DNA of 58,701 bases from Verrucomicrobium sp. BvORR034 (GTDB lineage: Bacteria; Verrucomicrobiota; Verrucomicrobiia; Verrucomicrobiales; Verrucomicrobiaceae), in NCBI RefSeq assembly GCF_000739635.1, contig NZ_BATQ01000120.1, forward strand, positions 1-58,701, written 5' to 3'. Made by a program: the position numbers and the translations under genes. Under the pieces are notes generated by a model. The model saw only the letters and a list, made by a program, of their open reading frames with translations. It did no database searches and was not told where the DNA came from. How positions within the stretch are numbered: the first letter of the stretch is position 1; the number at the start of each line of letters is the position of its first letter. Of the stretch, positions 34,925 to 43,789 are shown piece after piece.

Positions 34925-35842
34925 ATGGACTACGAAATTCTCCTCACCGACCTTGGTTTTACTCGGAGGCAACGCCTTGATCGCGCCGTTCACACGCTTG
35001 AAGGCATTCTAACAGGGATTGCGATTGATGGGACCATCAATCCGAAAGAGCTCGAAGAACTGAAAGCTTGGGTAAATGACCATCGGAAGCTCATCGGGAA
35101 CCACCCCTTTACAGAACTGATCCCCACCATCGATGCAGCACTTGCAGATGGCGTCATCGATACCGAGGAACAGGCTGATCTGCTCTGGCTCTGTCAGAAT
35201 CTCCAGGGCGGGAGCGAATACTACGACGAGATCACTTCCGACATCCAGCGTCTCCAGGGCATCCTTCACGGCATCCTGGCGGACGGCGAGGTGCGGGATG
35301 AGGAAATACGTCAGCTAAGTCAATGGGCAGACGATCATGGTCACCTGAAGGGCTGCTATCCATTTGACGAGATCGACGCCTTGCTCACCCAGGTACTCCG
35401 GGATGGCCAGATTGACTCGATGGAACGCGAAATGCTGAAGGTGTTTTTCGAGGATTTCGTCTCCTATTCGCTTTCTCGAAGGATGTTAGACCGGCGATCA
35501 GGTGTGACAGGCTCTCGGAAACTGTCTGGCATTTGCGCCGTGTGTCCAGAACTCGCGTTCGCAGATCGCATCTATTCATTCACCGGCGCCTCGGTAAAGG
35601 CCAGCCGGTCCCAGATGGCATCCCACGTTGAGTCATTGGGCGGTCGGTTCTCACGCAATGTCACTCCAGTGGTCCACTACCTTGTTGTCGGGGCCAATGG
35701 CAATCCAGCATGGGCGTATGCCTGCTACGGTCGCAAAGTTGAGCAGGCTATGAAATTGCGGGCCGACGGACACGCTGTGGTGATCGTGCATGAGAATGAC
35801 TTCTGGGACGCACTACAGGATCACACAATCAGCGCTAGTTGA
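34925..35842 (+). CDS. TerB-like repeats plus C-terminal BRCT domain protein
   Basis: 305 residues, no signal peptide. Residues 10-185 consist of two or three similar helical units, each with GIxxDGxIxxxExxxLxxW-type spacing (GILTGIAIDGTINPKELEEL; GILHGILADGEVRDEEIRQL; QVLRDGQIDSMEREMLKVF), like TerB/calcium-binding-type acidic repeats. A short Cys pair (CAVC) follows. The last 90 residues form a BRCT domain: IYSFTGASVKASRSQMASHV, LGGRFSRNVTPVVHYLVVG and KVEQAMKLRADGHAVVIVHE. BRCT domains bind phosphopeptides or DNA ends and in bacteria are mostly found in LigA. Here it stands alone, suggesting a role in DNA damage or signalling. Solitary gene. Confidence 0.8.
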   Translation: MDYEILLTDLGFTRRQRLDRAVHTLEGILTGIAIDGTINPKELEELKAWVNDHRKLIGNHPFTELIPTIDAALADGVIDTEEQADLLWLCQNLQGGSEYYDEITSDIQRLQGILHGILADGEVRDEEIRQLSQWADDHGHLKGCYPFDEIDALLTQVLRDGQIDSMEREMLKVFFEDFVSYSLSRRMLDRRSGVTGSRKLSGICAVCPELAFADRIYSFTGASVKASRSQMASHVESLGGRFSRNVTPVVHYLVVGANGNPAWAYACYGRKVEQAMKLRADGHAVVIVHENDFWDALQDHTISAS

Positions 35843-36017
35843 CAGGTCCTATCCAGCGGGGGCCAGGATTCGCTGACGACCCTCTCTCCCTTGCGACTAG
35901 CCAGAACGCCACCCGGCCCTACGTGCCTTCAGGAAGGGCACTTGCTCCGTCATCCCTGAGCGGCATGCCGGAATAAGAGGGCGACAGAGTCAGGCTCAAG
36001 CTGCACCACGGTGGCGG

Positions 36018-36296
36018 CTAGTCCACCCTGGCTTTCTTTGGCGCAGCCCCATTCCCCTTGCTGCTGGCGTTGCGCTTGGCAGTCACCCTGTCATTGCCGC
36101 CCGAAAGTTCCTTGATGGGCACGGCATCTTGGGCCCCTGAAATCCATGCATGCAACGGAATCCAGGTTTCGCCGCCGTCCAAACGTACAAAGTCGTTTTC
36201 TGTCAGGATGTTTCTTTTGTGGAAGTCAATGATTTCGGCGGATCGGAAGCCACCCAGTTCTGTGAAGTTGCGACTGATGAAGATGAGGTGAGACAT
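36018..36296 (-). CDS. Small GYF_2-like domain protein
   Basis: 92 residues from ATG 36296 (MSHLIFISRNFTELGGFRSA); the longer frame to 36356 is less likely. The pattern GGFRSAEIIDFHKRNILTEND, split over the first half, with GGETWIPLHAWIS resembles the GYF_2 (DUF4339) fold, in which a GxLxxxDxxxxxGxxxWxPL sequence binds Pro-rich peptides. The tail is Lys/Ala-rich (AAPKKARVD). Cytoplasmic, function unknown; no operon partner within 260 bases. Confidence 0.6.
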   Translation of the reverse strand: MSHLIFISRNFTELGGFRSAEIIDFHKRNILTENDFVRLDGGETWIPLHAWISGAQDAVPIKELSGGNDRVTAKRNASSKGNGAAPKKARVD

Positions 36297-36604
36297 GGAG
36301 AGAGGTGTAAAAGGGTTGTGCCATGCGGTCACGAGGGCCCACGGCGTCGCTATCATTCGCGATGAAACACCCTAGCGGTCTTCTGTATCGCAACCCCTGA
36401 TGCAGGATTCTGCGTTGGCGCGTCACCTCCCCCCGGATCGGCCCTGGAGCTCCTTAAAGAATTGCACGGATACCTTCTTTGACCAGGGCATGGGCCAGCG
36501 ATCTGGTGAAGAGCGAAACCGTCCAGCAACGTGGGACCTCTCCCAACCGGAAGTGACGGAAGAGCTGTTTCAGGCACCATCTCTAGTGGGACTACGGGTG
36601 CACG

Positions 36605-36623
36605 CACCGGCCTGAAGCCGGTG
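36605..36623 (-). terminator. Hairpin directly after the 209-aa gene
   Basis: CACCGGC-CTGAA-GCCGGTG is a perfect seven-base stem with a five-base loop beginning at the stop codon of the minus-strand gene ending at 36624. No T run follows, so it may be a palindromic repeat unit as much as a terminator. Confidence 0.5.
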
Positions 36624-37253
36624 TCACCTCCCTCCCGCCAAACTCTCGATCAGTTCATACGCTGGCAGCTGATTGCCATTTTTCCATGCCGCCAGTGCCG
36701 ACTTCGCCTTTTTTCGAACCAGTGCATTCGACTTCGCGGAGGCTTCCGCCTTAGCCTTCTTGAATCGAGACGCAGCCTTTTTGACGTCTCTCTTAGGCTG
36801 GGAAGGAGCTTCTGCCTTCTGAGGCGGGAGCTGGATGATGTTGTCTGCAGGCTCCTCCCTGCTCTCTTTATTGACGTTCTCCGCTTGCCGACGCTCCACT
36901 TTGCCACGGGTGGATGCGGCAGGTTTTTGACGGGCAGTGGTGGGCTTTTTGGCAGGGCGGCCTGAGGCCTCAGGCGGCGTCTTCAGCAGGTGGTAGTCGA
37001 TGCCCACCACCCGTTTGCCATCGATCTTTCCCAGACTCTTGGGAAAGACCAGAATCTGCCCACCCAGGTCCTCGCCCAAGCCGACCTCCCCCCAATCCTT
37101 TTTGGTGCCCGTCCGCGGCTGAGCAAGTGTCATCACACGACGCTGGGCTACGAGCTTGCGCAGTGCAGTGTCCTTGGCGGGTTCCTTCCACATCAGGTAG
37201 ATTTCCGGACTGCCGGAATCCTTCACTACCTTGCTAAAACGGACGGTCTGCAT
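36624..37253 (-). CDS. Hypothetical basic protein with disordered Lys-rich tail
   Basis: 209 residues from ATG 37253 (MQTVRFSKVVKDSGSPEIYL); the in-frame ATG at 37304 adds 17 residues without similarity. The N-terminal 95 residues look folded and are conserved in style (WKEPAKDTALRKLVAQRRVM; GQILVFPKSLGKIDGKRVVG). The rest is Lys/Ala/Pro-rich and probably disordered, ending in a helical piece (KSALAAWKNGNQLPAYELIE). No named family recognised. The basic tail suggests nucleic-acid binding, but this is inference. Confidence 0.65.
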   Translation of the reverse strand: MQTVRFSKVVKDSGSPEIYLMWKEPAKDTALRKLVAQRRVMTLAQPRTGTKKDWGEVGLGEDLGGQILVFPKSLGKIDGKRVVGIDYHLLKTPPEASGRPAKKPTTARQKPAASTRGKVERRQAENVNKESREEPADNIIQLPPQKAEAPSQPKRDVKKAASRFKKAKAEASAKSNALVRKKAKSALAAWKNGNQLPAYELIESLAGGR

Positions 37254-37437
37254 GGTTGTGCGGAGTCTCTCAGACCCCATCCTCCAGCTCAGAATCGATG
37301 CCACCCCCGGTGCGCGGCTGTCTCTCCTTGCTCATCGGCAGAGTTGTTGGGCACGAACCGCACCCGTCATGCAGGAGGCTAGGCGAAACATCTGTCTTAT
37401 GCACAGCGTATGAATGCTCACTTCATTCTCCACGTTC

Positions 37438-38265
37438 ATGCTCCCATCGCGCATTTTTGGCTTTCTTTCACTCGTCATCACTCTGGCCCTGTCCGGAGCT
37501 GCTCCGGCGGCAGACTACCAGGGGGTGCGCCTGATCGCCCACCGTGGGGCAGGTCACGAGTTCGATGAAAACACGATCGAGGGCTGCAGGCAGAGCTACG
37601 GACGCGGGCTCCGGGGTTTTGAGGTCGATATCCGTCTCACGAAGGACGATCACCTGGTGCTCATGCATGATACGGACGCCTCCCGAACGACCAAAGGTAC
37701 AGGGAAAATTGAAACGCTGACTCTTGTCGAAGTACAGCAACTCCGCACCAAGGATCACGGCGTTCCTGTTCCGGCCATGGCGGACTTCGTGGCATATTTC
37801 AAGGACAAACCCGATGTCACGCTGCTTCTGGAACTGAAGACCTCAGATACACAAGCCTACAACGAAGATCGGCTGGAGACCTATGGCCGCCTGGTGGCCG
37901 CGGCAGTGAAAGACCTGCCCAAAGGAACCTTCTGGTTCACGTCTTTTGACCGCCGGGTGCTGGCGCTGATGAAACGCTTATTGCCCGAATCCCCTACCGG
38001 ACTGCTGACGGGCACGCCTCCCACTCCCGAATTCATCCAGGATGCGATCAAGCTCGGCTGTGGCAGACTGTCTGTGTCATTGGACCACACGAGCCGCCAG
38101 TATGCACACGAGGTGAAAAAAGCCGGCCTCCAGCTCTCCCTCTGGCCCATCAGGTCCAAGGAAGACGCAGACCTCGCCGTGATGCTTGGAGCCAACATCC
38201 TCTGCACAGACATCCCAAGCGACCTGCTGGAGGCGGCGGGCGCCACATCCCGTGTCAAACCATAG
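37438..38265 (+). CDS. Exported glycerophosphodiester phosphodiesterase
   Basis: 275 residues from ATG 37438 (MLPSRIFGFLSLVITLALSG), a clear signal peptide; an upstream in-frame ATG at 37414 is possible. The GDPD hallmarks are LIAHRGAGHEFDENT (catalytic His-Arg and Glu), EVDIRLTKDDHLVLMHD (second His with metal ligands) and LLLELKTS. Hydrolyses glycerophosphodiesters to glycerol 3-phosphate and alcohol, probably in the periplasm. The following ceramidase-like gene is close and on the same strand, so both may act in lipid head-group turnover. Confidence 0.92.
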   Translation: MLPSRIFGFLSLVITLALSGAAPAADYQGVRLIAHRGAGHEFDENTIEGCRQSYGRGLRGFEVDIRLTKDDHLVLMHDTDASRTTKGTGKIETLTLVEVQQLRTKDHGVPVPAMADFVAYFKDKPDVTLLLELKTSDTQAYNEDRLETYGRLVAAAVKDLPKGTFWFTSFDRRVLALMKRLLPESPTGLLTGTPPTPEFIQDAIKLGCGRLSVSLDHTSRQYAHEVKKAGLQLSLWPIRSKEDADLAVMLGANILCTDIPSDLLEAAGATSRVKP

Positions 38266-38325
38266 GTGTGTGACGGCGCCTCCGCGGCACGCCCTGTCTG
38301 TCTGAACCACTTCTTCCTCGAACTC

Positions 38326-39780
38326 ATGAACATTCGCCTCCGGCATTCTTTCAGAGATTTGGGTCTTGCCATCATGCTGCTGGCAGGCGCGCCCCTTCTG
38401 TCCGCGTCTGATCTACATGTGGGCGCGGCGACTCTCGATATCACCCCTGCCCGGCCTGTGCCTCTGGACGGCCAGATGCATGTGCGCATCTCGGAAAGCG
38501 CGGCCACGCCGATCGTGGTCACGGCGCTGGCCCTGGAATCACGTGACAGTGACCGGGTGCTGGATCAGGCGATCATGGTCTCCTGCGACATCGTGGCCAT
38601 ACGTGAGGGGGTCATTGAAAAGGTGCGTGAGAAGGCGAAGGACAAGCTCCCCGGATTCGACCTCAACAAGCTGTTTCTGAACGCCACCCATACGCACACT
38701 GCGCCCGTGACGATGAAGGGCGAGCACTATCGGCTGCTGAGGAGCGATGTGATGAAACCCGAGGAGTACACGGACTTCATGACTGATCGTATCGTGGAGG
38801 CTGCCTCACTGAGCTGGACACAACGGAAGCCTGGCAAGGCAGGCTGGGGCCAAGGGCAGGCCGTCATCGCCCAAAACCGGCGAGCGACCTACGCGGACGG
38901 CAGTGCCAAAATGTACGGAGCCACGAACGTGCCGGAGTTCCGCGGCATTGAAGGATATGAGGACCACAATCTGAATGTGCTCTTCTTCTGGGACTTGAAG
39001 GACCAGCTTGTCGCCACAGCAGTGAATGTCCCCTGTCCATCGCAGGAGGTGGAAGGTCTGAAGGTTGTACATGCGGATTTCTGGGACCCGGTGCGCCGTC
39101 AACTACGCGAACGTCACGGCAAGGACCTGCACATCCTGGCCTGGACCGGGGCGGGTGGAGATCAGGTGCCCCGCCCCATGTATGACAAGGCGGCTGATGA
39201 ACGCATGCGCCGGCTGCGTGGCCTCACCCGGCTGGAAGAAGTGGCCCGGCGGGTGGTCCGTGGTTGGGAGGAGGCGTACGAGGGCGCGAAGCTGGAGCCC
39301 GTCACCGGAGCCCTGCTGGATCACCGGGTGGAAAAGATCAATCTGCCCTGGCGTGTCGTCACGGAGACGGAACTGACCAATGCCCAGAAGGAGGTGGAGA
39401 AGTACAAGGATGTCCCCGGGGAGCAATGGAAGCACCTCTGGAACAAAAGCGTCGTTGATCGCTACGAAACAGAGAAGGCAGGCACGTCGGGCACTTTTGA
39501 GATGGAACTCCACGTCCTTCGCCTCGGCGATGTCGCCATTGCCACCAACGAGTTCGAGTTGTACACGGACTACGGGGTGCAGATGAAGGCCCGCAGCCCG
39601 GCGGTGCAGACTTTTCTGATTCAACTGACCGGTTCCGGCGGTTATCTCCCCACACCGAGAGCGGTGGCAGGCGGCAGCTACAGCGCCATCATCCAGAGTA
39701 GCCGCGTGGGCCCGGAAGGCGGCCAGGTGCTGGTGGATCGCACGGTTGAAAATCTGAACGCACTCTGGAGCAAAAAATAG
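38326..39780 (+). CDS. Neutral ceramidase-like (non-lysosomal ceramidase N-terminal domain) exported protein
   Basis: 484 residues from ATG 38326 (MNIRLRHSFRDLG), followed by a signal peptide ending near PLLSAS. The start of the mature part, VGAATLDITPARPVPLDGQM, and the later NATHTHTAPVTM are the characteristic N-terminal and metal-binding blocks of the neutral/alkaline ceramidase family. GTFEMELHVLRLGDVAIATN and GSGGYLPTPRAVAGGSYSA mark the distal part. Many such proteins in Planctomycetes and Verrucomicrobia are of unknown substrate. It begins 60 bases after the GDPD gene. True ceramidase activity is not established. Confidence 0.85.
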   Translation: MNIRLRHSFRDLGLAIMLLAGAPLLSASDLHVGAATLDITPARPVPLDGQMHVRISESAATPIVVTALALESRDSDRVLDQAIMVSCDIVAIREGVIEKVREKAKDKLPGFDLNKLFLNATHTHTAPVTMKGEHYRLLRSDVMKPEEYTDFMTDRIVEAASLSWTQRKPGKAGWGQGQAVIAQNRRATYADGSAKMYGATNVPEFRGIEGYEDHNLNVLFFWDLKDQLVATAVNVPCPSQEVEGLKVVHADFWDPVRRQLRERHGKDLHILAWTGAGGDQVPRPMYDKAADERMRRLRGLTRLEEVARRVVRGWEEAYEGAKLEPVTGALLDHRVEKINLPWRVVTETELTNAQKEVEKYKDVPGEQWKHLWNKSVVDRYETEKAGTSGTFEMELHVLRLGDVAIATNEFELYTDYGVQMKARSPAVQTFLIQLTGSGGYLPTPRAVAGGSYSAIIQSSRVGPEGGQVLVDRTVENLNALWSKK

Positions 39781-39797
39781 CCTCAGCCACTACCGCG

Positions 39798-39977
39798 ATG
39801 AGCGTCCCCTCCACACCGCAACAGCAGCCCGACCCCGAAAGCGAGCCTCCATCCCTCCCTCATCCCACTCATCCTACTGACGACGAGAGGGTGGATGAAG
39901 CGATTGATGAGTCCTTTCCGGCCAGCGATCCTCCCTCCTGGACGGGTGGTCTGGAGCATACAGACGAGGATTCCTGA
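39798..39977 (+). CDS. 59-aa acidic small protein with DEAIDESFPASDPPSW motif
   Basis: The ORF starts MSVPSTPQQQPDPESEPPS and continues with a Pro/Asp-rich stretch to the motif VDEAIDESFPASDPPSWTG, ending HTDEDS. The segment DEALxESFPASDPPSW recurs in short bacterial proteins of unknown function that I know from many proteobacterial and other genomes, which supports a real gene despite its size. It starts 17 bases after the ceramidase-like gene. Probably disordered except for a short helix; function unknown. Confidence 0.75.
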   Translation: MSVPSTPQQQPDPESEPPSLPHPTHPTDDERVDEAIDESFPASDPPSWTGGLEHTDEDS

Positions 39978-40108
39978 TCATCGCGCAGACAGGGTGGAAG
40001 AGGCATTGTTGTGTTTGGCAAACAAGCTTTCCCAACGACGAGGCAGTTGCAGCGGAGAGACTATTTCCCTACAATCGCTCGCATTCATTTTCCTCACACT
40101 TCCGCCGC

Positions 40109-40687
40109 ATGAATCCCAAAGTCGACGACTTCCTGAGCAGGGCCAAGAAATGGCAGGATGAACTGACGAAGTTGCGAGCCCTCGCCCTCTCCTGTGGACT
40201 GACGGAGGAACTGAAATGGGGCAAACCCTGCTACACCTTTGAGGGCAGCAACGTGGTGATTCTCTTGGGCTTCAAGGAATACTGCGCCGTGCTCTTTTGC
40301 AAAGGCGCCCTGCTCCAGGATGCCAAGGAGATCCTCGTACGCCCCACGGAGAACACGCAGGCAGCACGTCAGGCCCGGTTCACCAAGAGCACCGACATCG
40401 TCAACAACCAGACCATTCTGAAGACCTACATCCGGGAGGCGATGGAGGTGGAGAAGGCCGGACTGGAAGTGCCGTACAAGGACATCTCCGAGCACAAGGT
40501 GCCGGAAGAGTTCCAACACAAGCTGGACAAGAACCCGAAGCTGAAAGCTGCCTTCAAGGCCCTCACTCCTGGACGGCAACGCGCCTACTTGCTGCACTTC
40601 TCCAGTGCCAAACAATCCAAAACGAGAGAGTCGAGGATTGAAAAATGCGAACCCCAGATTCTGGCTGGAAAGGGCTTGGACGATTAA
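40109..40687 (+). CDS. YdeI/DUF1801-family protein
   Basis: 192 residues. N-terminal DUF1801-like fold (LTEELKWGKPCYTFEGSNVV; FKEYCAVLFCKGALLQDAKE) and C-terminal YdeI domain with PEEFQHKLDKNPKLKAAFKA, LTPGRQRAYLLHFSSAKQS and TRESRIEKC. YdeI-type proteins are linked to bacteriocin and antimicrobial peptide tolerance in some species, with no defined biochemistry. Cytoplasmic. Solitary, 130 bases after the small acidic protein gene. Confidence 0.9.
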   Translation: MNPKVDDFLSRAKKWQDELTKLRALALSCGLTEELKWGKPCYTFEGSNVVILLGFKEYCAVLFCKGALLQDAKEILVRPTENTQAARQARFTKSTDIVNNQTILKTYIREAMEVEKAGLEVPYKDISEHKVPEEFQHKLDKNPKLKAAFKALTPGRQRAYLLHFSSAKQSKTRESRIEKCEPQILAGKGLDD

Positions 40688-40866
40688 GGTGTACTTGATC
40701 GGATAGCGTCCGCGTTCGTTGATGAAAGTGGCGACCGCCTCGGTTGCCTCAGTCAGGGATGGGCGCGGCCTTAAGGCGATTGTGCCGCCCTGTCTCCAAG
40801 ATCACTGGCCACCTTCCTCATCTGTCGCACGACTTTCCATTGCATCCCTAGACGTCCGGGCATTCA

Positions 40867-43095
40867 ATGGCCCCACGGATGAACTGGCTTACCTTGATCT
40901 GGGCGGTTGGCATGGGGGCGTGCCTCACGCTCGGGCTGATGCACCTCTCCATCTGGTGCCGGACCACCCGCGCATGGGCGCAGTTGAGCTATGTGATCGC
41001 CACGCTCGGGATCATGTGCATGGCTGCCAGTGAGATGGGCATCATCAAGGCCCAGACACCGGAGGGATTCGCAGGAGCCGCTAGGCTCGCCCATGTCGCG
41101 ACGGGCCTGTTCACCTTCGGCTGCGTGGCCTTTGTGCACCACTACTTCAAGACGGACCGGCCCTGGTTGATGTTCACCGCGCTGGGGGCCAGGCTCCTGG
41201 CGGTCCTGCTCAACTTCACCACGGGATCGAGCCTGCACTTCCGCTCTGTTGAAAGCATTCAGCAAAGCACGTTCTGGGGCGAGCAGGTGACCCTGGTGGA
41301 TCAGGCGGTGCTGAACCCTTGGATGCCCTTCGGCCCATTGGCCTCCTTCCTCTTCATGGTATATGTGGCGGACACCTCCATCCGCCACTTCCGGCATGGG
41401 CCGCCGGAATCGCGACGGCGGGCCCTGGTCGTGGGGGGAGCCCTCGTTCTCTTTGTCTGTCTGGCATCCGTCCAGGTTGCCTTGGTCGCGCTTCAGGTGC
41501 TCCGGGCTCCCTTCCTCTTCAGCCTGCCCTTCATGGCCATGGTGATGGCGATGGGTTACGAATTGAGTCACGAGGTGCTGCGGGCAGCACGCACCGCTCA
41601 GGAGCTGCGCCAGTACCAGGAACGGCTTACCCTCGCCGCCTCCTCTGCCCGACTGGTCCTCTGGGAGTGGGACATTCGCGCAGACCGCATCTGGCTGTCC
41701 GAGACGGGCCGCGCGATCTTTGCCTCCGGATTGCAGACTGGCTGCACCATCCAGCAGTTCGAGGACATGTTGCACCCGGAGGACCGCCCCCACGTGCATG
41801 CTGCCCTGCAGAGCGCCATTCACAGCACCGACCCCTACGCCAGCGAGTACCGCATGCTCCGGCCAGATGGTGCCGCACGCTGGCTCGCTGCCTCTGGGCG
41901 GGTGGAGCGGGATGCCCAGGGGCGCGCCACCCTGTTGCGTGGCGTGGCCATCGATGTGACCGCCCGCAAAGAAGCAGAAGACGCCGTCCGCGACAGCGAG
42001 ACCCGCTTCCGCAACATGGCCGACAACGCCCCGGTCATGATCTGGATGGCCGACACCGAGAAGCACTGCACGTTTGTCAACAAAGGCTGGCTCGACTTCA
42101 CCAGCCGCACGCCGGAGCAGGAGATGGGCCACGGCTGGCTCGACAACGTTCACCCCAGCGACCTCGACCGTTGCCAGCAGGCGTTCGCCACCGCCTTTGA
42201 GAAACGGGAACCCTTCCTCATGGAGTACCGGCTCCGGCGTCATGACGGGCAGTACCGCTGGCTTCTGGACAACGGCGTGCCCCGCTTCGCCACAGAGGGC
42301 CAATTCCTCGGCTACATCGGCTCCGCGCTCGATGTCTCCGCGCTGAAGCTCGCCGAGGCAGAGACCTCCCGCCAGCGCCATGAGCTGGCCCATCTCTCCA
42401 GGGTGGCCACTCTGGGCGAGCTCTCCGGCTCCCTCGCGCATGAGCTCAATCAACCGCTCGCCATTGTCCTAAGCAACGCCCAGGCCGCCCAGCGCCTGCT
42501 CGCCCAGCCGCAGCCCGATCTCGCAGAAGTGCGTGAAATTCTGAATGACATCGTCTCGGAAGACCGCCGGGCCGGCGAGGTCATCAAGCGCCTGCGCGCC
42601 CTGCTCAAGCACGGCGAAGCCAACCTGCAACCGCTCTCCCTGGAGCAGGTCACGGGTGAGGTCCTGGCTCTCATGCGGAGTGACTTGATCGATCGCGGAG
42701 TGGCCGTGGAGCGAGCCTTTGACCGCGGGATGCCGGCCGTGTCTGGGGACTCCGTGCAGCTTCAGCAGGTGCTCCTCAACCTCATGCTCAATGCCTGCGA
42801 TGCCATGGCCCACAACGCGCCCCATGAGCGCCCTCTGCGCGTGGCAGTGCAGCAGGTGCACGGCTTCGTGCGCCTCTCCGTGCAGGATCGCGGTTGCGGC
42901 CTGCCCGAGGGCGAGACGGAGCGCATTTTTGATCCCTTCTTCACCACCAAGAGAGAAGGCCTCGGCATGGGCCTGGCCATCTGCCGCTCCATCGCCACCG
43001 CCCACGGCGGCAGGCTCACCGCAGAGACCCGCACTCCCTCTGGCACGACCTTCCATCTGGAACTTCCCGCTCTAGACACTCATGACGAGTCCTGA
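40867..43095 (+). CDS. FixL-type PAS sensor histidine kinase
   Basis: 742 residues. About seven membrane helices in residues 1-235, then a linker coil, PAS domain 1 (about 255-375; LTLAASSARLVLWEWDIRAD) with a PAC-type end, and PAS domain 2 (about 380-500; FRNMADNAPVMIWMADTEKH). The kinase part carries GELSGSLAHELNQPLAIVLS with phospho-acceptor His525, LLNLMLNACDAM, DRGCGLP and GLGMGLAIC. No heme motif is certain in the PAS domains. The gene overlaps the following fixJ-type gene by 14 bases, so this pair is cognate. It is the functional counterpart of the propeller kinase at 12994, with similar kinase domain but different sensor. Confidence 0.95.
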   Translation: MAPRMNWLTLIWAVGMGACLTLGLMHLSIWCRTTRAWAQLSYVIATLGIMCMAASEMGIIKAQTPEGFAGAARLAHVATGLFTFGCVAFVHHYFKTDRPWLMFTALGARLLAVLLNFTTGSSLHFRSVESIQQSTFWGEQVTLVDQAVLNPWMPFGPLASFLFMVYVADTSIRHFRHGPPESRRRALVVGGALVLFVCLASVQVALVALQVLRAPFLFSLPFMAMVMAMGYELSHEVLRAARTAQELRQYQERLTLAASSARLVLWEWDIRADRIWLSETGRAIFASGLQTGCTIQQFEDMLHPEDRPHVHAALQSAIHSTDPYASEYRMLRPDGAARWLAASGRVERDAQGRATLLRGVAIDVTARKEAEDAVRDSETRFRNMADNAPVMIWMADTEKHCTFVNKGWLDFTSRTPEQEMGHGWLDNVHPSDLDRCQQAFATAFEKREPFLMEYRLRRHDGQYRWLLDNGVPRFATEGQFLGYIGSALDVSALKLAEAETSRQRHELAHLSRVATLGELSGSLAHELNQPLAIVLSNAQAAQRLLAQPQPDLAEVREILNDIVSEDRRAGEVIKRLRALLKHGEANLQPLSLEQVTGEVLALMRSDLIDRGVAVERAFDRGMPAVSGDSVQLQQVLLNLMLNACDAMAHNAPHERPLRVAVQQVHGFVRLSVQDRGCGLPEGETERIFDPFFTTKREGLGMGLAICRSIATAHGGRLTAETRTPSGTTFHLELPALDTHDES

Positions 43096-43714
43096 CACCT
43101 TCAAATCCGGAGCCGACATGGTTTACCTGCTCGATGATGAGCCGGGGATGCTCAAGGCCCTGCAACGTCTCCTCACCGCAGAGGGGTTCAGAGTGCGCCC
43201 CTTCACCACCATGTCCGCATTTCTCGATGCCTATCGCACCGGGGAACCCGCGTGCCTGGTGCTGGATGTCTCCATGCCCGACCTCGATGGCATGGAGGTG
43301 CAGGAGAAACTTCACCGCGATGGCTTGCTGATCCCCATCGTCTTCCTCACCGGCCGGGGCAGCATCCCCCTCAGCGTGCGGGCCATCAAGGCAGGCGCGA
43401 TCGACTTCCTCACCAAGCCCGTGGATGATGCCGACCTCCTCCGTGCTGTGCGGGCCGGGCTGGAGCAGGCGGCAGACCACGCCGCGCTGGCCACAAGCAT
43501 GGCCAGGCTCACCCCACGTGAACGGCAGGTGATGAAGCACGTCGTGGCAGGCCGGCTCAACAAACAGATCGCCGCCGAGCTCGGCACCGGGGAGCAGACC
43601 ATCAAGGTCCACCGCGCCCGCCTCATGCAAAAACTCAATCTCGATTCCGTGGCCGACCTTGTCCGGGCTGCGGAAAAATCCGGACTCCACCGGCAGCCTC
43701 TTGCAGGCGGATGA
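43082..43714 (+). CDS. FixJ-family response regulator
   Basis: 210 residues. Receiver with MVYLLDDEPGML, phospho-acceptor Asp62 in LVLDVSMPD, FLTGRGSIPL and FLTKPVDDA; LuxR-type HTH with LTPRERQVMKHVVAGRLNKQ and KVHRARLMQKLNLDSVADLV. Close paralogue of the protein at 25474, which it resembles even in the tail. Translationally coupled to the PAS kinase. I infer that it binds the variant palindrome at 43737 in front of the next gene. Confidence 0.95.
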   Translation: MTSPDTFKSGADMVYLLDDEPGMLKALQRLLTAEGFRVRPFTTMSAFLDAYRTGEPACLVLDVSMPDLDGMEVQEKLHRDGLLIPIVFLTGRGSIPLSVRAIKAGAIDFLTKPVDDADLLRAVRAGLEQAADHAALATSMARLTPRERQVMKHVVAGRLNKQIAAELGTGEQTIKVHRARLMQKLNLDSVADLVRAAEKSGLHRQPLAGG

Positions 43715-43736
43715 AGCCGCAACTATTTGCGCCATG

Positions 43737-43756
43737 TTGTACTAAAGTGCAATAGC
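43737..43756 (+). promoter_or_regulatory. Variant palindromic operator before receiver gene
   Basis: TTGTACTAAAGTGCAATAGC, whose core TACT-AA-AGTG is an imperfect palindrome. It matches 14 of 20 positions of the exporter-operon site in locus 1 (TAGGACCAAAGGCCGATAGC) and, like it, is followed by ATAGC. It ends 34 bases before ATG 43790. A likely site for the FixJ protein of this module. Confidence 0.45.
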
Positions 43757-43789
43757 GGCATCATCCCCCCTGCTTCACAATGCCCCTTA

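Noticed and set aside
40864-42453. 529-codon minus-strand frame opposite the PAS kinase
   Set aside because: Antisense to a well-supported kinase; composition typical of a shadow frame.
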